Positions 24,460 through 33,920 of a stretch of 64,000 bases of DNA are shown here, piece after piece. Origin of the DNA: Myxococcales bacterium (GTDB lineage: Bacteria > Myxococcota > Polyangia > Polyangiales > Polyangiaceae). The stretch lies in contig PLXW01000022.1 of NCBI GenBank assembly GCA_003151595.1, positions 32,891 through 96,890 of the forward strand, in the 5' to 3' direction. A program made the translations under genes and the position numbers. How positions within the stretch are numbered: position 1 is the first letter of the stretch; each line of letters starts with the position of its first letter. A model generated the notes under the pieces. That model was not told the DNA's origin and did not search any database. It worked only from the letters and a program-made list of their open reading frames with translations.

Positions 24460-24762
24460 TCAGGCCGAAGCGCGGGCGCTCCAGCATGGGTCGAGCAGGA
24501 CGCGCCAGAGGCGTCCGAGCTTCCGGGCGCGGATGCCGTCGAACTCGGCGTGCACGCGGCCGTCGGTGTCGCGGCGCGCGTGGCGTTCGATCGAGCGGCG
24601 GAGCGTGATGACGTTCATGCCGAGGATGCGCGCGGCGTCGTCGACGCGCATCCAACTCGCGCCGGCACTCGCGCGTGCCGCGGCGCGCGGCGATGCGGGT
24701 GTCGATGCAGAGGGGGAGGAGAGAGTCTTGCGCGAGGGCTCGATGTTCTTCTTCGTGTCCAT
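24460..24762 (-). CDS. Excisionase-like HTH protein
   Basis: 100 aa from ATG 24762 (GGAGAT upstream). Residues 37-95: WMRVDDAARILGMNVITLRRSIERHAR, given here as the HTH core of about 20 residues with a following wing (RKLGRLWRVLLD), the pattern of excisionase/helix-turn-helix proteins next to integrases. An in-frame upstream ATG at 25092 has an even better GGAAGGAGG site and would give a 210-aa form, but the added part has noncoding-like composition after its first 50 residues. The start is therefore unsettled. Confidence 0.6.
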   Translation of the reverse strand: MDTKKNIEPSRKTLSSPSASTPASPRAAARASAGASWMRVDDAARILGMNVITLRRSIERHARRDTDGRVHAEFDGIRARKLGRLWRVLLDPCWSARASA

Positions 24763-26000
24763 GAGATCTCCAGCGAGCTGCGGGCGGCAGCGTGGGGCAC
24801 TCGCCGCGAATGGGCATGGCCTAGCGGCGCACCCCGCAGGCGGTTCGCGCACCGGAAGGCCGCGGTGCAGCGGTAGGAAGGAGCCGCCTGCGCGCGAGCG
24901 CGACGTGCATCTCCCCCTATCCCTACAAGGGAGAGAAATGGCTGTTTCTGTTCCAAGAAAATCAACGTCGACGTCGATTTCGTTTCGATTCACGGCGGGG
25001 GCGGCATGAGATGCGCCGAAATCGTTGATCGCGATCACCCTCCGGGTGAATTCGCGGATTCGCGCCTCCGCGTGCGCGTTCCGCGGCAGCATGCGACGCC
25101 TCCTTCCGTGGAGAGGAGCGCACTTGCTTCCGAAGCGCCGACGCTTGCTAGCTTCAGCGACGTGCGCGACGGACGCCGGCCGCGAGAATCGTCGCGCGCA
25201 GCGGCTCGGCGTCCCCGATCTCACGCGCGCAGTGGTCGACGCTACGTAGCGGCGACCGCGGCTTCGACCGTGGCCGCACAAAGGGCACGCATCGCGCGGC
25301 GCTTCGGCGTCGAATTCACCTACCGCGGTGTCATCAGGTGGCGCCAAGGGACGTGTGATTGACGGCGCGCCCCACGCAGAATCCACGTGATCGTCGGCGC
25401 TTCTACGTGGTTTCCATGTGGGGCGTGCCATGCTCGGCGCGGGCGGTCCTCGACCTGGGACGCGAGCGCTACGCATCCCGGTGTGCGCGACGGCGGTGTG
25501 TAGGCGGAAGAAAATGGGAAGGGCACAGGAATGGGACACGGCGACATCGGCTCCTTGCGAGGGATACCGATCGACGTAAGCACCGCCGCTCGCGCTTCAA
25601 CGCTGCGAGCGTGTTCACGTCGACTCGCGCACGAACTAGCGTGTCAATGACATCTGGCGGATTGGAGCCATTTTCGCGGGGCCCGGCATGTTGACATGTG
25701 TCCGCGGGAGGAGAGGATCTTGCTGACATCGCATGCGGTCGATTTCGTCGGAACGACGGAATTCGGGGCCAGGCCACCAACCGGCCTACGCCCGCGCGAG
25801 CAATGTCCCGTCCGCACGGGGCGACGTGATGGCGGAATCAGGGCTCGCGTTGGGGCGACAGGGCGACGGCGTGGGCAACGGGGCCGATGTGTCGGCGCGC
25901 GCGGCGATCGTGTTGGCGGAAGTGGCCATCGCCTGGTCGCAGCTAGCCGTCGCGCGGAAGCCGCCCACGGTGTGGCGGGCGGAGGCGACGTGTTTTCTCG
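24763..26000. other. Gene-poor stretch left part of island A
   Basis: No gene here is convincing. The 5' part may encode the long form of the excisionase-like protein (start at 25092). A 23-codon reading frame with AAGGGAG upstream (24938-25009, plus strand) and a 118-codon frame at 25006-25362 exist, but neither resembles a known protein. The remainder to 26000 is GC-rich with no repeat array, tRNA or clear promoter that I can see. Confidence 0.4.
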
Positions 26001-27475
26001 TCAGCGAATTCCGACGAGGCCGCGCACCGAGTCAGCGAGCTTCATGGGATGGTAGCCGACGCCGTCCTTGAAGACGATTTCCACGTTCTCCACGTCCTTG
26101 ATGTCCTTCGAGGGGTCGCCCTTCACGACGACGAGATCGGCGTCCTTGCCTGGCGCGATCGAGCCGATGTGGTCTTGCTGTCCGAGGAACGCAGCGCCGT
26201 TCCAAGAGGCGATCCGAAGCGCCTCGATCGGTGTGAAGCCGGCTTCGACCAGCAGCTCGACTTCGCGCTGGTCTCCATAACCTGCCAGCACGACACCATT
26301 GCCGGTGGGATCGCAGCCCGCGAGCAACGTGCCTCCCGCCCGCACGAACGCGCGCTCGAACGCCATCTCCAGCTTGTTCATCTCCGGCGCCGTGTCGGAC
26401 GGGTCGGCATGGAAGTGACTCGTGAGCAGGCGCGCGCGGGTGTCGCTCGACAGGGCCTCGAGTACCTCCGGTCTCAGCGCGCGGCGGTAGCCAATCTCAG
26501 TCATTGCGTCGAAGACTGGGAGCGTGGATGTGACCGCGACGTGTCGGTTCACTAGCTCCTGGATCAATGCGACGAGCCTCGGATCCGTCACCTTCATCTG
26601 GGCCAGCTCTCCGGTCGCGCCCGAAGGGCAGACGTCTGGCGTCTTCTTTGAATAGAACTCCGTGTCGACCCAGATTCCGTGCTCGAGGTCGTCGATGCCA
26701 CGTTCCGCGGCTTCTGTGAACCCTACCGAGCAGAGGTGGCCCGTGATCTTGACGTGTCGCTTGTGCGCCTCGTCCACCGCTGCGGACAGCTCGTCGCGCG
26801 TGACGAAGTTGTAGAGCTTGAAGCTCGTCGCGCCCTGGTCGACCCAGATGTCCACCATGCGGCGGAAGGCGTCCGTCCCTTTCAGCCGAGGCATTTGCTC
26901 GGTCCACGGAACGTCGCCTTCGAGATACGGACCCGTGATCCAGATCTTCGGCCCCGGGACGACGCCGCGCTCGATGTCCCGCTTGATCTCGATGTCCGTG
27001 TACGGCTCGATGCTCCCGGTGGTGCGAAGCGTGGTGACGCCCGCGGCGAGATAGAGGCGCGGAAAGCTCGTCGCCATCTCGTGGAAGACCCCTCCGCCGG
27101 CCGGGTAGAAGAGATGATCATGATGCCGACGAGGCCCGGAAAGACCGTGCGGCCCGTCAGATCGATCCGCTTCGCGCCGGGCGGCTCGCGCGAAGTGAGC
27201 TTGCCGTCGAGGATGTAGAGGGTCTGATCGTCGCGCGGTGCTCCACCAGTGCCATCGATGACGCGTGCATGCTCGAGCGCCAATGCGCGCGCACTCACCT
27301 TGATGAACGACTGCAGACCGGATGCCGGAGGAGACGGTGCCGGCGGCAGGGCGACGCGCGGCGCCGGGAGGGAAGGTGACGGTGACGGTGACGGCGGAGC
27401 GCTCGCCGGCGAGGTTCTCCCCGCGCATGCGGCGCCTGCCGCGAGGAGGAACGGGAGGAGACGCGGGAGGTGCAT
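26001..27475 (-). pseudogene. Exported amidohydrolase (imidazolonepropionase/prolidase-like), frameshifted
   Basis: The first part reads from ATG 27475: lipoprotein signal (FLLAAGAACAG), then LALEHARVIDGTGG and LTGRTVFPGLVG. The rest, about 370 aa, continues in another frame: HDHLFYPAGGG, AAGVTTLRTTGS, ITGHLCSVGF, DDLEHGIWVD, GCDPTGNG and a typical end GSIAPGKDADLVVVKGDP. The frame changes at about 27118-27126, exactly where the family has GMHDH (metal-binding His-x-His): observed GGCATCATGATCAT, expected one extra base. This is either a real one-base deletion or a sequencing error. Intact, it would be a metal-dependent amidohydrolase, possibly a dipeptidase, outside the cytoplasm. Confidence 0.75.
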
Positions 27476-27523
27476 GCCGTAGAGGAAAGCACGGGATGCC
27501 GCGATAGAGGAACGCGACCCGCG

Positions 27524-29308
27524 CTACCGACGCACGAACCGAATTCCGCGAAAGCCTTCGCCGCTGATCAGGAAATCGCGGATGCGACCCCGTCGGTCAC
27601 GCTCGAACTGGATCCCCCACTCTTCGGATTTGAACAGGTCGCGAGCAAGCGTGGTGAACGGGTCGACGTCGAGTGTCCGGCCCCACGTGGCCGACCGAAG
27701 TTTCCCGCCAACGACGACTAGCCTCAGGTCGCGCGAGAACTCGTCACTCGCGTATCGACCAGCATACTCGGCGAGAGCCGACGGAGAGAGTGTGGCGGGC
27801 TCGAAGCGGACCAACTGAACCGGGTGCTCATGCTCGACGGTCCGGATGATGTGCGCCGGGGATGAGCGCGTTGCGGGCTCGAACACCAACCGCATCGACT
27901 GGCCTGGCACGGTGAGCGTCCGGGGTCCCTCCGGCGTATACACTCGGGTGGGTCCTCCAGGCTCCAGCTGGGCGCTTACTAGGACCCGGCCGTCCCGAGG
28001 TGCAAGGGTGCGTACAATGAACGTGCTGGGGTCGTAGTAGCTCCCGGCGAGTTCCGCGAGCTCCGCCGCGGAGGCCACGTACTTCGGTTTCTCCGAAGGA
28101 GCCGCGTCTGCGACGCCAGCATCATGCGTCTCAGAGACCTCAGTCACCGGCGATGCGGGCAGGAAGAGCTCCGCGACAGCCGGAGCGAGATCCGGCGGAT
28201 TCGTGTCCGGGTCGCTCTCCACGTTGCATAGGCACGCGACCGTGAGTCGCTCCGTCGGATAGCGGATCAGATCCGAGACGTAGCCGCCAGTCCCGCCGGT
28301 ATGCTGTTCGACGTGCCGCCCGTTCACGGTCTCTTCGTACAGGCCGAGCGCGTAGTTGAGCGGCTTGCCGTCGTCTAGCTTCCCTGGAGTCCGCAGCCTC
28401 TCGATCATCGCGCGGTCGCCGACGCGCGGGTCATAGAAGTTGGCATCCCACCGGGCGAGGTCGTCGATCGTCGTGGCGACGCGGCTCGCGCCCGCGTGCT
28501 CCCACCGGGAAATCGCGGTCCGGAATCCGTTGCCGTCCTTCCGGAGAACGTATCCGGTCGCGCGACCTCGAACGACCGCGGTGTGGTCATCGAGGATCAG
28601 GGTGTTCTTCATCCCGAGCGGCCCGAAGATGCGTTCCTTCGCGAACGCGGAGAACTTCATCCCGGTGACGCGTTTCACCGCGACTGCCAGAAGGAAGTAG
28701 CCGGAGTTCGAATACTGCCAGTCGGTCCCCGTAGGGAAGTTGAGTGCCTTCTGCTGATGAAGGACGAAGAGGAGATCGTCGTCCGTAACCACGTCGTTCT
28801 CGAGCCCGGCCAGATCGAGGAGCGGGACGTAGTCACGCAGCCCGCTCGTGTGGTGAAGGAGGTGGTGGAGTCGAATCGGGCGACCGTAGTCCGGGATTTC
28901 GGGGACGTACTTCCGAATGTCATCGTCGAGCGAGAGTTTTCCCTCTCGCTCGAGAAGAAGGATCGCCATGGCAGTAAACTGCTTCGAGATCGACGCGATG
29001 TCGAAGACGCTATTCGTCTTGATCGGGACGCCGTGCTCGAGGTTCGCAAGACCATAGCCGTGCGAGAAGAGGACCTGTCCGGCGCGATACACTCCGACCG
29101 CGCAGCCTGGAACGCCAGAGCGCGACTGGGACGAGAAGATCGCATCCACCTTGGAGGCCAGCTCGCGCGCGGGGTCCGGGGCGGCGGGGGGCGATGGAGC
29201 GAGGAGTTCCGTCGCACGCGCCGTTTGGCCAGGCGCGTGCACCCCTGAGGGCGATCCGCACGATACGCCTGCCGCAGAGACCAAAGTGAGCCAACGAGGA
29301 AGTCGCAT
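27524..29308 (-). CDS. Exported serine hydrolase, class C beta-lactamase/DD-peptidase family
   Basis: 594 aa from ATG 29308 (four codons after an alternative start at 29320). Signal and lipobox SAAGVSCGS. The beta-lactamase-related domain (about 45-390) has SISK (SxxK, Ser106-Lys109 in this numbering), QYSNSGY (YxN) and HTGGTGG in place of KTG. A C-terminal beta domain (about 415-594) resembles the lipocalin-like tail of many such hydrolases. Likely a D-amino-acid peptidase or esterase in the periplasm. Same strand as the frameshifted amidohydrolase and LanB genes and probably co-transcribed. Confidence 0.85.
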   Translation of the reverse strand: MRLPRWLTLVSAAGVSCGSPSGVHAPGQTARATELLAPSPPAAPDPARELASKVDAIFSSQSRSGVPGCAVGVYRAGQVLFSHGYGLANLEHGVPIKTNSVFDIASISKQFTAMAILLLEREGKLSLDDDIRKYVPEIPDYGRPIRLHHLLHHTSGLRDYVPLLDLAGLENDVVTDDDLLFVLHQQKALNFPTGTDWQYSNSGYFLLAVAVKRVTGMKFSAFAKERIFGPLGMKNTLILDDHTAVVRGRATGYVLRKDGNGFRTAISRWEHAGASRVATTIDDLARWDANFYDPRVGDRAMIERLRTPGKLDDGKPLNYALGLYEETVNGRHVEQHTGGTGGYVSDLIRYPTERLTVACLCNVESDPDTNPPDLAPAVAELFLPASPVTEVSETHDAGVADAAPSEKPKYVASAAELAELAGSYYDPSTFIVRTLAPRDGRVLVSAQLEPGGPTRVYTPEGPRTLTVPGQSMRLVFEPATRSSPAHIIRTVEHEHPVQLVRFEPATLSPSALAEYAGRYASDEFSRDLRLVVVGGKLRSATWGRTLDVDPFTTLARDLFKSEEWGIQFERDRRGRIRDFLISGEGFRGIRFVRR

Positions 29309-29345
29309 CGCGTGCACCATACGAAGGCTCTAGAGCCCGGGGCCG

Positions 29346-32300
29346 TTATTCGGAGCGTGGCTTCTTACCGCGCGCTATCTCTGATTCGTAAATCCGCGCG
29401 AGCCAGTCGCACAACACGAGCTCCTGTGATCGGTGCTCGGAACGGAGCATCCGGTTCGCGTGCATGTGCACGAGGCTCGGCACGAGCTCCTCGATTGACA
29501 GAGTGAGAGCGCCGCTCAGCGCACGTTCGCGCAAGACCGCAGCGATCGGAGCGAGCTTCCGCGATCGACCTTCGAGCGCGCCGAAGCCGGTGTTCAGAAG
29601 ATGTTCGTCGCCGACGTGGCCCCTCAGAAGAGACTCGAGTGCCGAGCGCTCGGCGCGGAATCGCGCGCCGAGATCGATTTCGAGTGCAGCGTCGGCGCGA
29701 TACTCAGCGGCATACCCCGATCGCATCCGACGAACGACCCGGGCGCGCCCCTCTACGTCCAGCCCCAGGTCCACGAGGAGCAAGTGAATGCCTCGAAACG
29801 CGAGGCGCCAGCGTGCGTCGTTCCCTTCGCCGGGCTCGAGCTGCCCCATGATCTCGGCGACGGCTTCGCTGTCTGCGTCGAAGATCGCCTCCGCAAGCTC
29901 CATCCCTGCGTCGCCTCCGTAGCGCTCGACCTCGCGTTCGTAGGTGTCCAGCTGCACTCTCCAGACGCGCCCCTCGTCGACGAGTGGCTGCGCAAGCTCG
30001 TGCAGCATTGGCAGTGCCTCGTTCACGAGTCGCGCCGGATCGCCACGCAACCGAAGGCGCACGTGCCAATCAGGGTCGCCGTAGCGAACGAAGAACCAGC
30101 GGTCCGCGATCCCCTTACGCTTTGCGCGTTCGACAACCGGCGCGACGACTCGTTTGAGAACGACGTCTGCCGCTGCCGTCCCCCGTATACAGCTTCGCGT
30201 AGAGCCACTTGCTTCCCGGCGTGAAGCGTCGTGCGATTGATGGCGCTCTTCGCGGTGAAGGCGTCGCAATCTTCGTTGCTGCGGGGGCCCGCACGAAGGG
30301 GACGACGATCTCGTGCGTGAAGCGACCCTCGGGACCAGAGACGAGAAGATCGTCCTCGCCTGGAAACATTTCGGTGAGGTGGATTGCGTCTCTCCCCTTC
30401 GTGAGCGACGCGAGCGTGTCGACGCTCACCGTGTCGTCGAGATCGAGCGGCAGCAGGTTGTCACCGTCGACGAGCGAAACCCATCGCGGCAGGCGGTGTG
30501 ACGCGCGGATCGCTTGCGCGCGGCGATAGCGATCTGCAGATGAAAGCCTCGCAGCCCCGTCGAACTCATCTCTGACGATGCGCCACTGTGCGAGCGAAAG
30601 GATCGCGCGGCCCTGCGTCACCCTTGGCAAGAAGGGTGCACTCGCGAGAGCGCCCCAGGTCCACGTTGCGGGCGGCGCGTCTTGCGACGAGAGCGCGCTG
30701 AGGAAGCGATAGACGCCAAGTGCCGCCATCGACGTATTGTGCGCGCTCGAGAGTCGCGGAACGATCTCGCGCTGGAGTCGTGCGGATCGGAGAATGATCC
30801 GCCGGCCGGCGAGTGACACCCGCAGATCGCTCACAGGGATGCGTCGCTCGATCGGCGCGCCGCCTCTTCCGAGGTACGTAATCTCATAGTCACGAAGGAC
30901 TGGCCGGCAGAGGATGTTCCCCATCCGGCCTTCGGGCAGGTGCACGATCTCGGCGAAGATTGCGTCCGCGCGCGTGGCTTCCTCGGCCCGAAGGTGGCGT
31001 TCGACGTGCCCGCGCAGATAGGGATCGCCGTGACAGAATCGCCCGAGAAGCTGTGCGCCAGAGGGCTGCGCCCAGTGGATGAGAACACGATAGTCACCGC
31101 GATCGGCGGCTTCGCCCGATGCAGCCGCGACGGTCGCCATCGTCGCAAATGCGTCGGGGAGTAGTCGCCGCGGTTTCCCTTCGAGCACTTCGAGGTCGCC
31201 CTCGTCCAGCCGCCATTCGATTCCGTCGTCGGCGCGCGTGCTCTCGATGCGGCGCATGAGGAGCTGCTCGCGCGGTCCGAAGGGAAGGCGTGGAGTCGCG
31301 GGAGCGGGCGGGAAACGAAGATTCTCTAGGAGAGGCGATGGATCACTCGTGGTCGCAAGCCCGCTCGAGAAACCGATGCCGGTTTCTTCGTCCAGGGCCT
31401 CGAGCAGCGGCACCTCACGCCCTTCGTAGCGATTCTGGAATGCTTCGCGAAAGTGCCGAAGCGACTCCGGCTCTTCGAGTGAACTAATGCGCGCGACGAG
31501 ATCCGTCGCGCGCGCGATCTCGCGAACGACGCTCCTCCCGAGGGTCGCGCTAGTCATTGGCTTGTAGAGGTCGACTTGGAAGAGCCTGGCGATCTTCGCT
31601 TCCGTCGGGAGCGGCGCCAGGCTCTCGGCGATCACGCCATACGCAGCGGTTGGTGCGCCCGTGCCGCCCGCGTCGAGCGCGCGAATCGCGTCGCGTACGG
31701 ATTCTAGAGTTTCGGTCGCCGGAGCGTCGAACGTGCAAAGGGTCTCGATGAGATCGTCGAGGGGCTCGGGGCCTGTGACGACCGGTGCTAGATCGGAAAC
31801 GAGGACTTGGCAGTCGATGAGGCTGTCGACGAAGATAGTTGCTTGCTCCGGAGACGCCTCGGCCCGCGCTGCGACGGCCTCAGCGATCTCCGCGCGGGTG
31901 GCGCCGGAGCGTGCGCGAGCGAGAGCGGCGTCGAGGTGACCGCTGCGCTCGATTGAGATCAGAGCATAGGCGCGGGCGCGCGTCTTTGGATCGGTGCTCG
32001 CCTCCGGGTATCGGAGCTGCGTAGGCGTTTCGAAGATGCCGTCGCTAGGCCGGAAGATGGCCCGAGCGCGAAGAGCGTTGTCGCGCCCGAGATCGTCGCA
32101 CAGCGCTGAGAGATAGTGAACGTCGAGGCGCGTGTGCCTTCGGTAGGCTCGGCGCGCCGCCAACTCGAGCTTTGTGTGCGTGTCGATCGTGCCGACGGAG
32201 CATCCGGAGAAGAGACCGAAAGGGGTGGGGCGCGCTGCCATGCGCGCGAGGTAGCGCGCGACGACGTCGAGAGCGCCGTCGGCTCGTGGGTCGTTCGGTG

Positions 32301-32637
32301 AGGTAAGCCAAACGTCGATCGCGCGATCGAGGGATGGGGACGCGACGAAGAGCGCCTCACGCACCGACGGATCGGCTAGTTGCGCGCGCACTTGAGCAGC
32401 GCGGATCGTGCGGTCAAAGGCAATCGCCGCGTCGAGATCGGCGCGGCTCGCGAAGGCCTTGGGCGCGCATAGGTTGTCCCGGCCGTCGATTAGCATTGCG
32501 AGCGGTGCGAGCGGCGTGCGCAGGGCAAAAAAACCGGAGGCCTCGAGACTGCGCGGCGAGTTCAAGACTGAGCGTTCCCCCCGCGAGCGCCTGATGGGGG
32601 AAGGCCGTACCAAGCTTCCAAGCGCTCGCTCGGGCAC
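29346..32637 (-). CDS. lanB: Class I lanthipeptide dehydratase LanB, apparent frameshift
   Basis: Two overlapping frames make one full-length LanB of about 1090 aa. The first (32637 down to about 30185) is the glutamylation domain: ALRTPLAPLAML, DPSVREALFVASPSLDRA, RYLARMAARPTPFGLFSG and ARLQREIVPRLSSAHN. It runs into the start of the elimination domain, PGSKWLYAKLYTG. The second (about 30180 to 29346) continues exactly there with TAAADVVLKRVVAPVV, RYGDPDWHVRLRLRG and an LVHMHANR ending, the SpaB C-terminal/thiopeptide-type domain. The join is a run of five C (30180-30184, plus strand), where four would keep the frame. LanB activates Ser/Thr with glutamyl-tRNA and eliminates to Dha/Dhb. GTG start at 32637. 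Error, pseudogene or true recoding cannot be told apart here. Confidence 0.85.
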
Positions 32638-32753
32638 AAACCCTCCCGGGAGACGTCACCGCCGAATCCCGACAGATAGTCCTGCCTGCTGGGCCCGGTG
32701 CCAAGAGGCAGGCGCGAGCCAAAGCAATCATCCCAGGCTAGGCTGCGCGATTC

Positions 32754-33908
32754 ATGGCGCTCGCGCGGTTCGTGGAACGAGTAGTTGTACGCCTGCGAGA
32801 GACGCCCGTTGACCTCGCCCTCCTCCCCGCAGGGAGCGTCGCGGGTTCGCTCTATTCGGGCGCGTCGGGTGTCGCTTTCTTCCTGCATGAGGCTGCGCGT
32901 CTTCTCGGCGACGAGACGCTTCTCGAGCCAGCGCGACGATGGTGCGACGCCGCGAGAGAGTGGGCTCGACGGGCGACACTGGCGGATTGGGCCGGACTTC
33001 CGCGCGGGTTTCTCATCGGAGAGACAGGGCTCGCGTACGTCGAAGCACTCCTGAGCGCGCGAAGCCGCGATCGCAAGGGTGTTCTCGCGGCTGCGACAGC
33101 GATCGAGCACGTGTCCGACCGCTTCGACGACTTGATCGTTGGGTTCCGGCCAACCGAAATCGTTGGTGGTGCTGCCGGCGTCCTCTGCGCTGTCCGCGAT
33201 CTCGACGTGCGGCTTCCGCGCGGTGCGGATTTTGATGCACCGCGTGCCGTATTGAGGCGTGTGCGCGATCGCTCCGTTGCGATGCTGACTGCCACGCACA
33301 CGAAGGCGCTCGAGCCGGGGCCGGGGGAGCGCTTGGGAATCGCTCACGGGATCGCCGGCGAGATTTGGGCGCTTGCAAACACTCTTGGCGCTGATCACTT
33401 GCTCGTGCGTGGTCGAATCGACGAGCTCGCGGCGCTGCGTGAGGAGGACGAACAAGGGTGCGTCTATTGGCTCCCCAGTCGAATGAGCGAAGAACACCAT
33501 TTGCTCGCGACGTGGTGCAACGGAATGCCCGGTCACGCGCTTCTCTGGTGCGAGGTGGCGCGGCAAGCAGGTCGCGACCCGTGGATGCGGCTCGCGGCAT
33601 CCGTCGCCAAGAGCACCGAACTTCTCATGAGTGGAAACCCGAGCCTGTGCTGTGGATTGGCCGGCAACTCGCTCGCTCTTCAGCGGTACGCAGAGGTGTC
33701 AGGAGATGTGCGATTCGGGCGACGCGCGTATGACCGGCTCGTGCGAGCAAGCCAGCTGGTAGATCGTGCCGGAAACGATTCATTTCTCGGGCTGTGGAAG
33801 GGCACGATCGGTGTCGCGCTTGTCGCGATGTTCCGACTTTGCGGTGAGCAAACATTCCCGTGTGTCGAGCGACTAAGATCTCGCGATACCGTCGAACAAA
33901 AGAGCTGA
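32754..33908 (+). CDS. lanC: Lanthionine synthetase C-like cyclase LanC with CCG motif
   Basis: 384 aa. The alpha-toroid LanC pattern includes SLYSGASGVAFFL, GIAHGIAG (His198), TWCNGMPG (zinc ligand Cys255) and LCCGLAGN (Cys299-Cys300-Gly). Canonical LanC has CHG as the second and third zinc ligands; here it is CCG, the three-Cys variant known from more reactive cyclases such as ProcM. It would add Cys thiols to Dha/Dhb made by LanB. Divergent from lanB with only 116 nt between starts, so the two probably share a promoter region. Convergent with the aminopeptidase gene (12 nt apart). Confidence 0.87.
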   Translation: MALARFVERVVVRLRETPVDLALLPAGSVAGSLYSGASGVAFFLHEAARLLGDETLLEPARRWCDAAREWARRATLADWAGLPRGFLIGETGLAYVEALLSARSRDRKGVLAAATAIEHVSDRFDDLIVGFRPTEIVGGAAGVLCAVRDLDVRLPRGADFDAPRAVLRRVRDRSVAMLTATHTKALEPGPGERLGIAHGIAGEIWALANTLGADHLLVRGRIDELAALREEDEQGCVYWLPSRMSEEHHLLATWCNGMPGHALLWCEVARQAGRDPWMRLAASVAKSTELLMSGNPSLCCGLAGNSLALQRYAEVSGDVRFGRRAYDRLVRASQLVDRAGNDSFLGLWKGTIGVALVAMFRLCGEQTFPCVERLRSRDTVEQKS

Positions 33909-33920
33909 GGCCGATGAAAC

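Noticed and set aside
32638..32753. Precursor peptide gene between divergent lanB and lanC
   Set aside because: Only 116 nt, needed for two promoters, and no frame with a ribosome site and a Cys/Ser/Thr-rich end.
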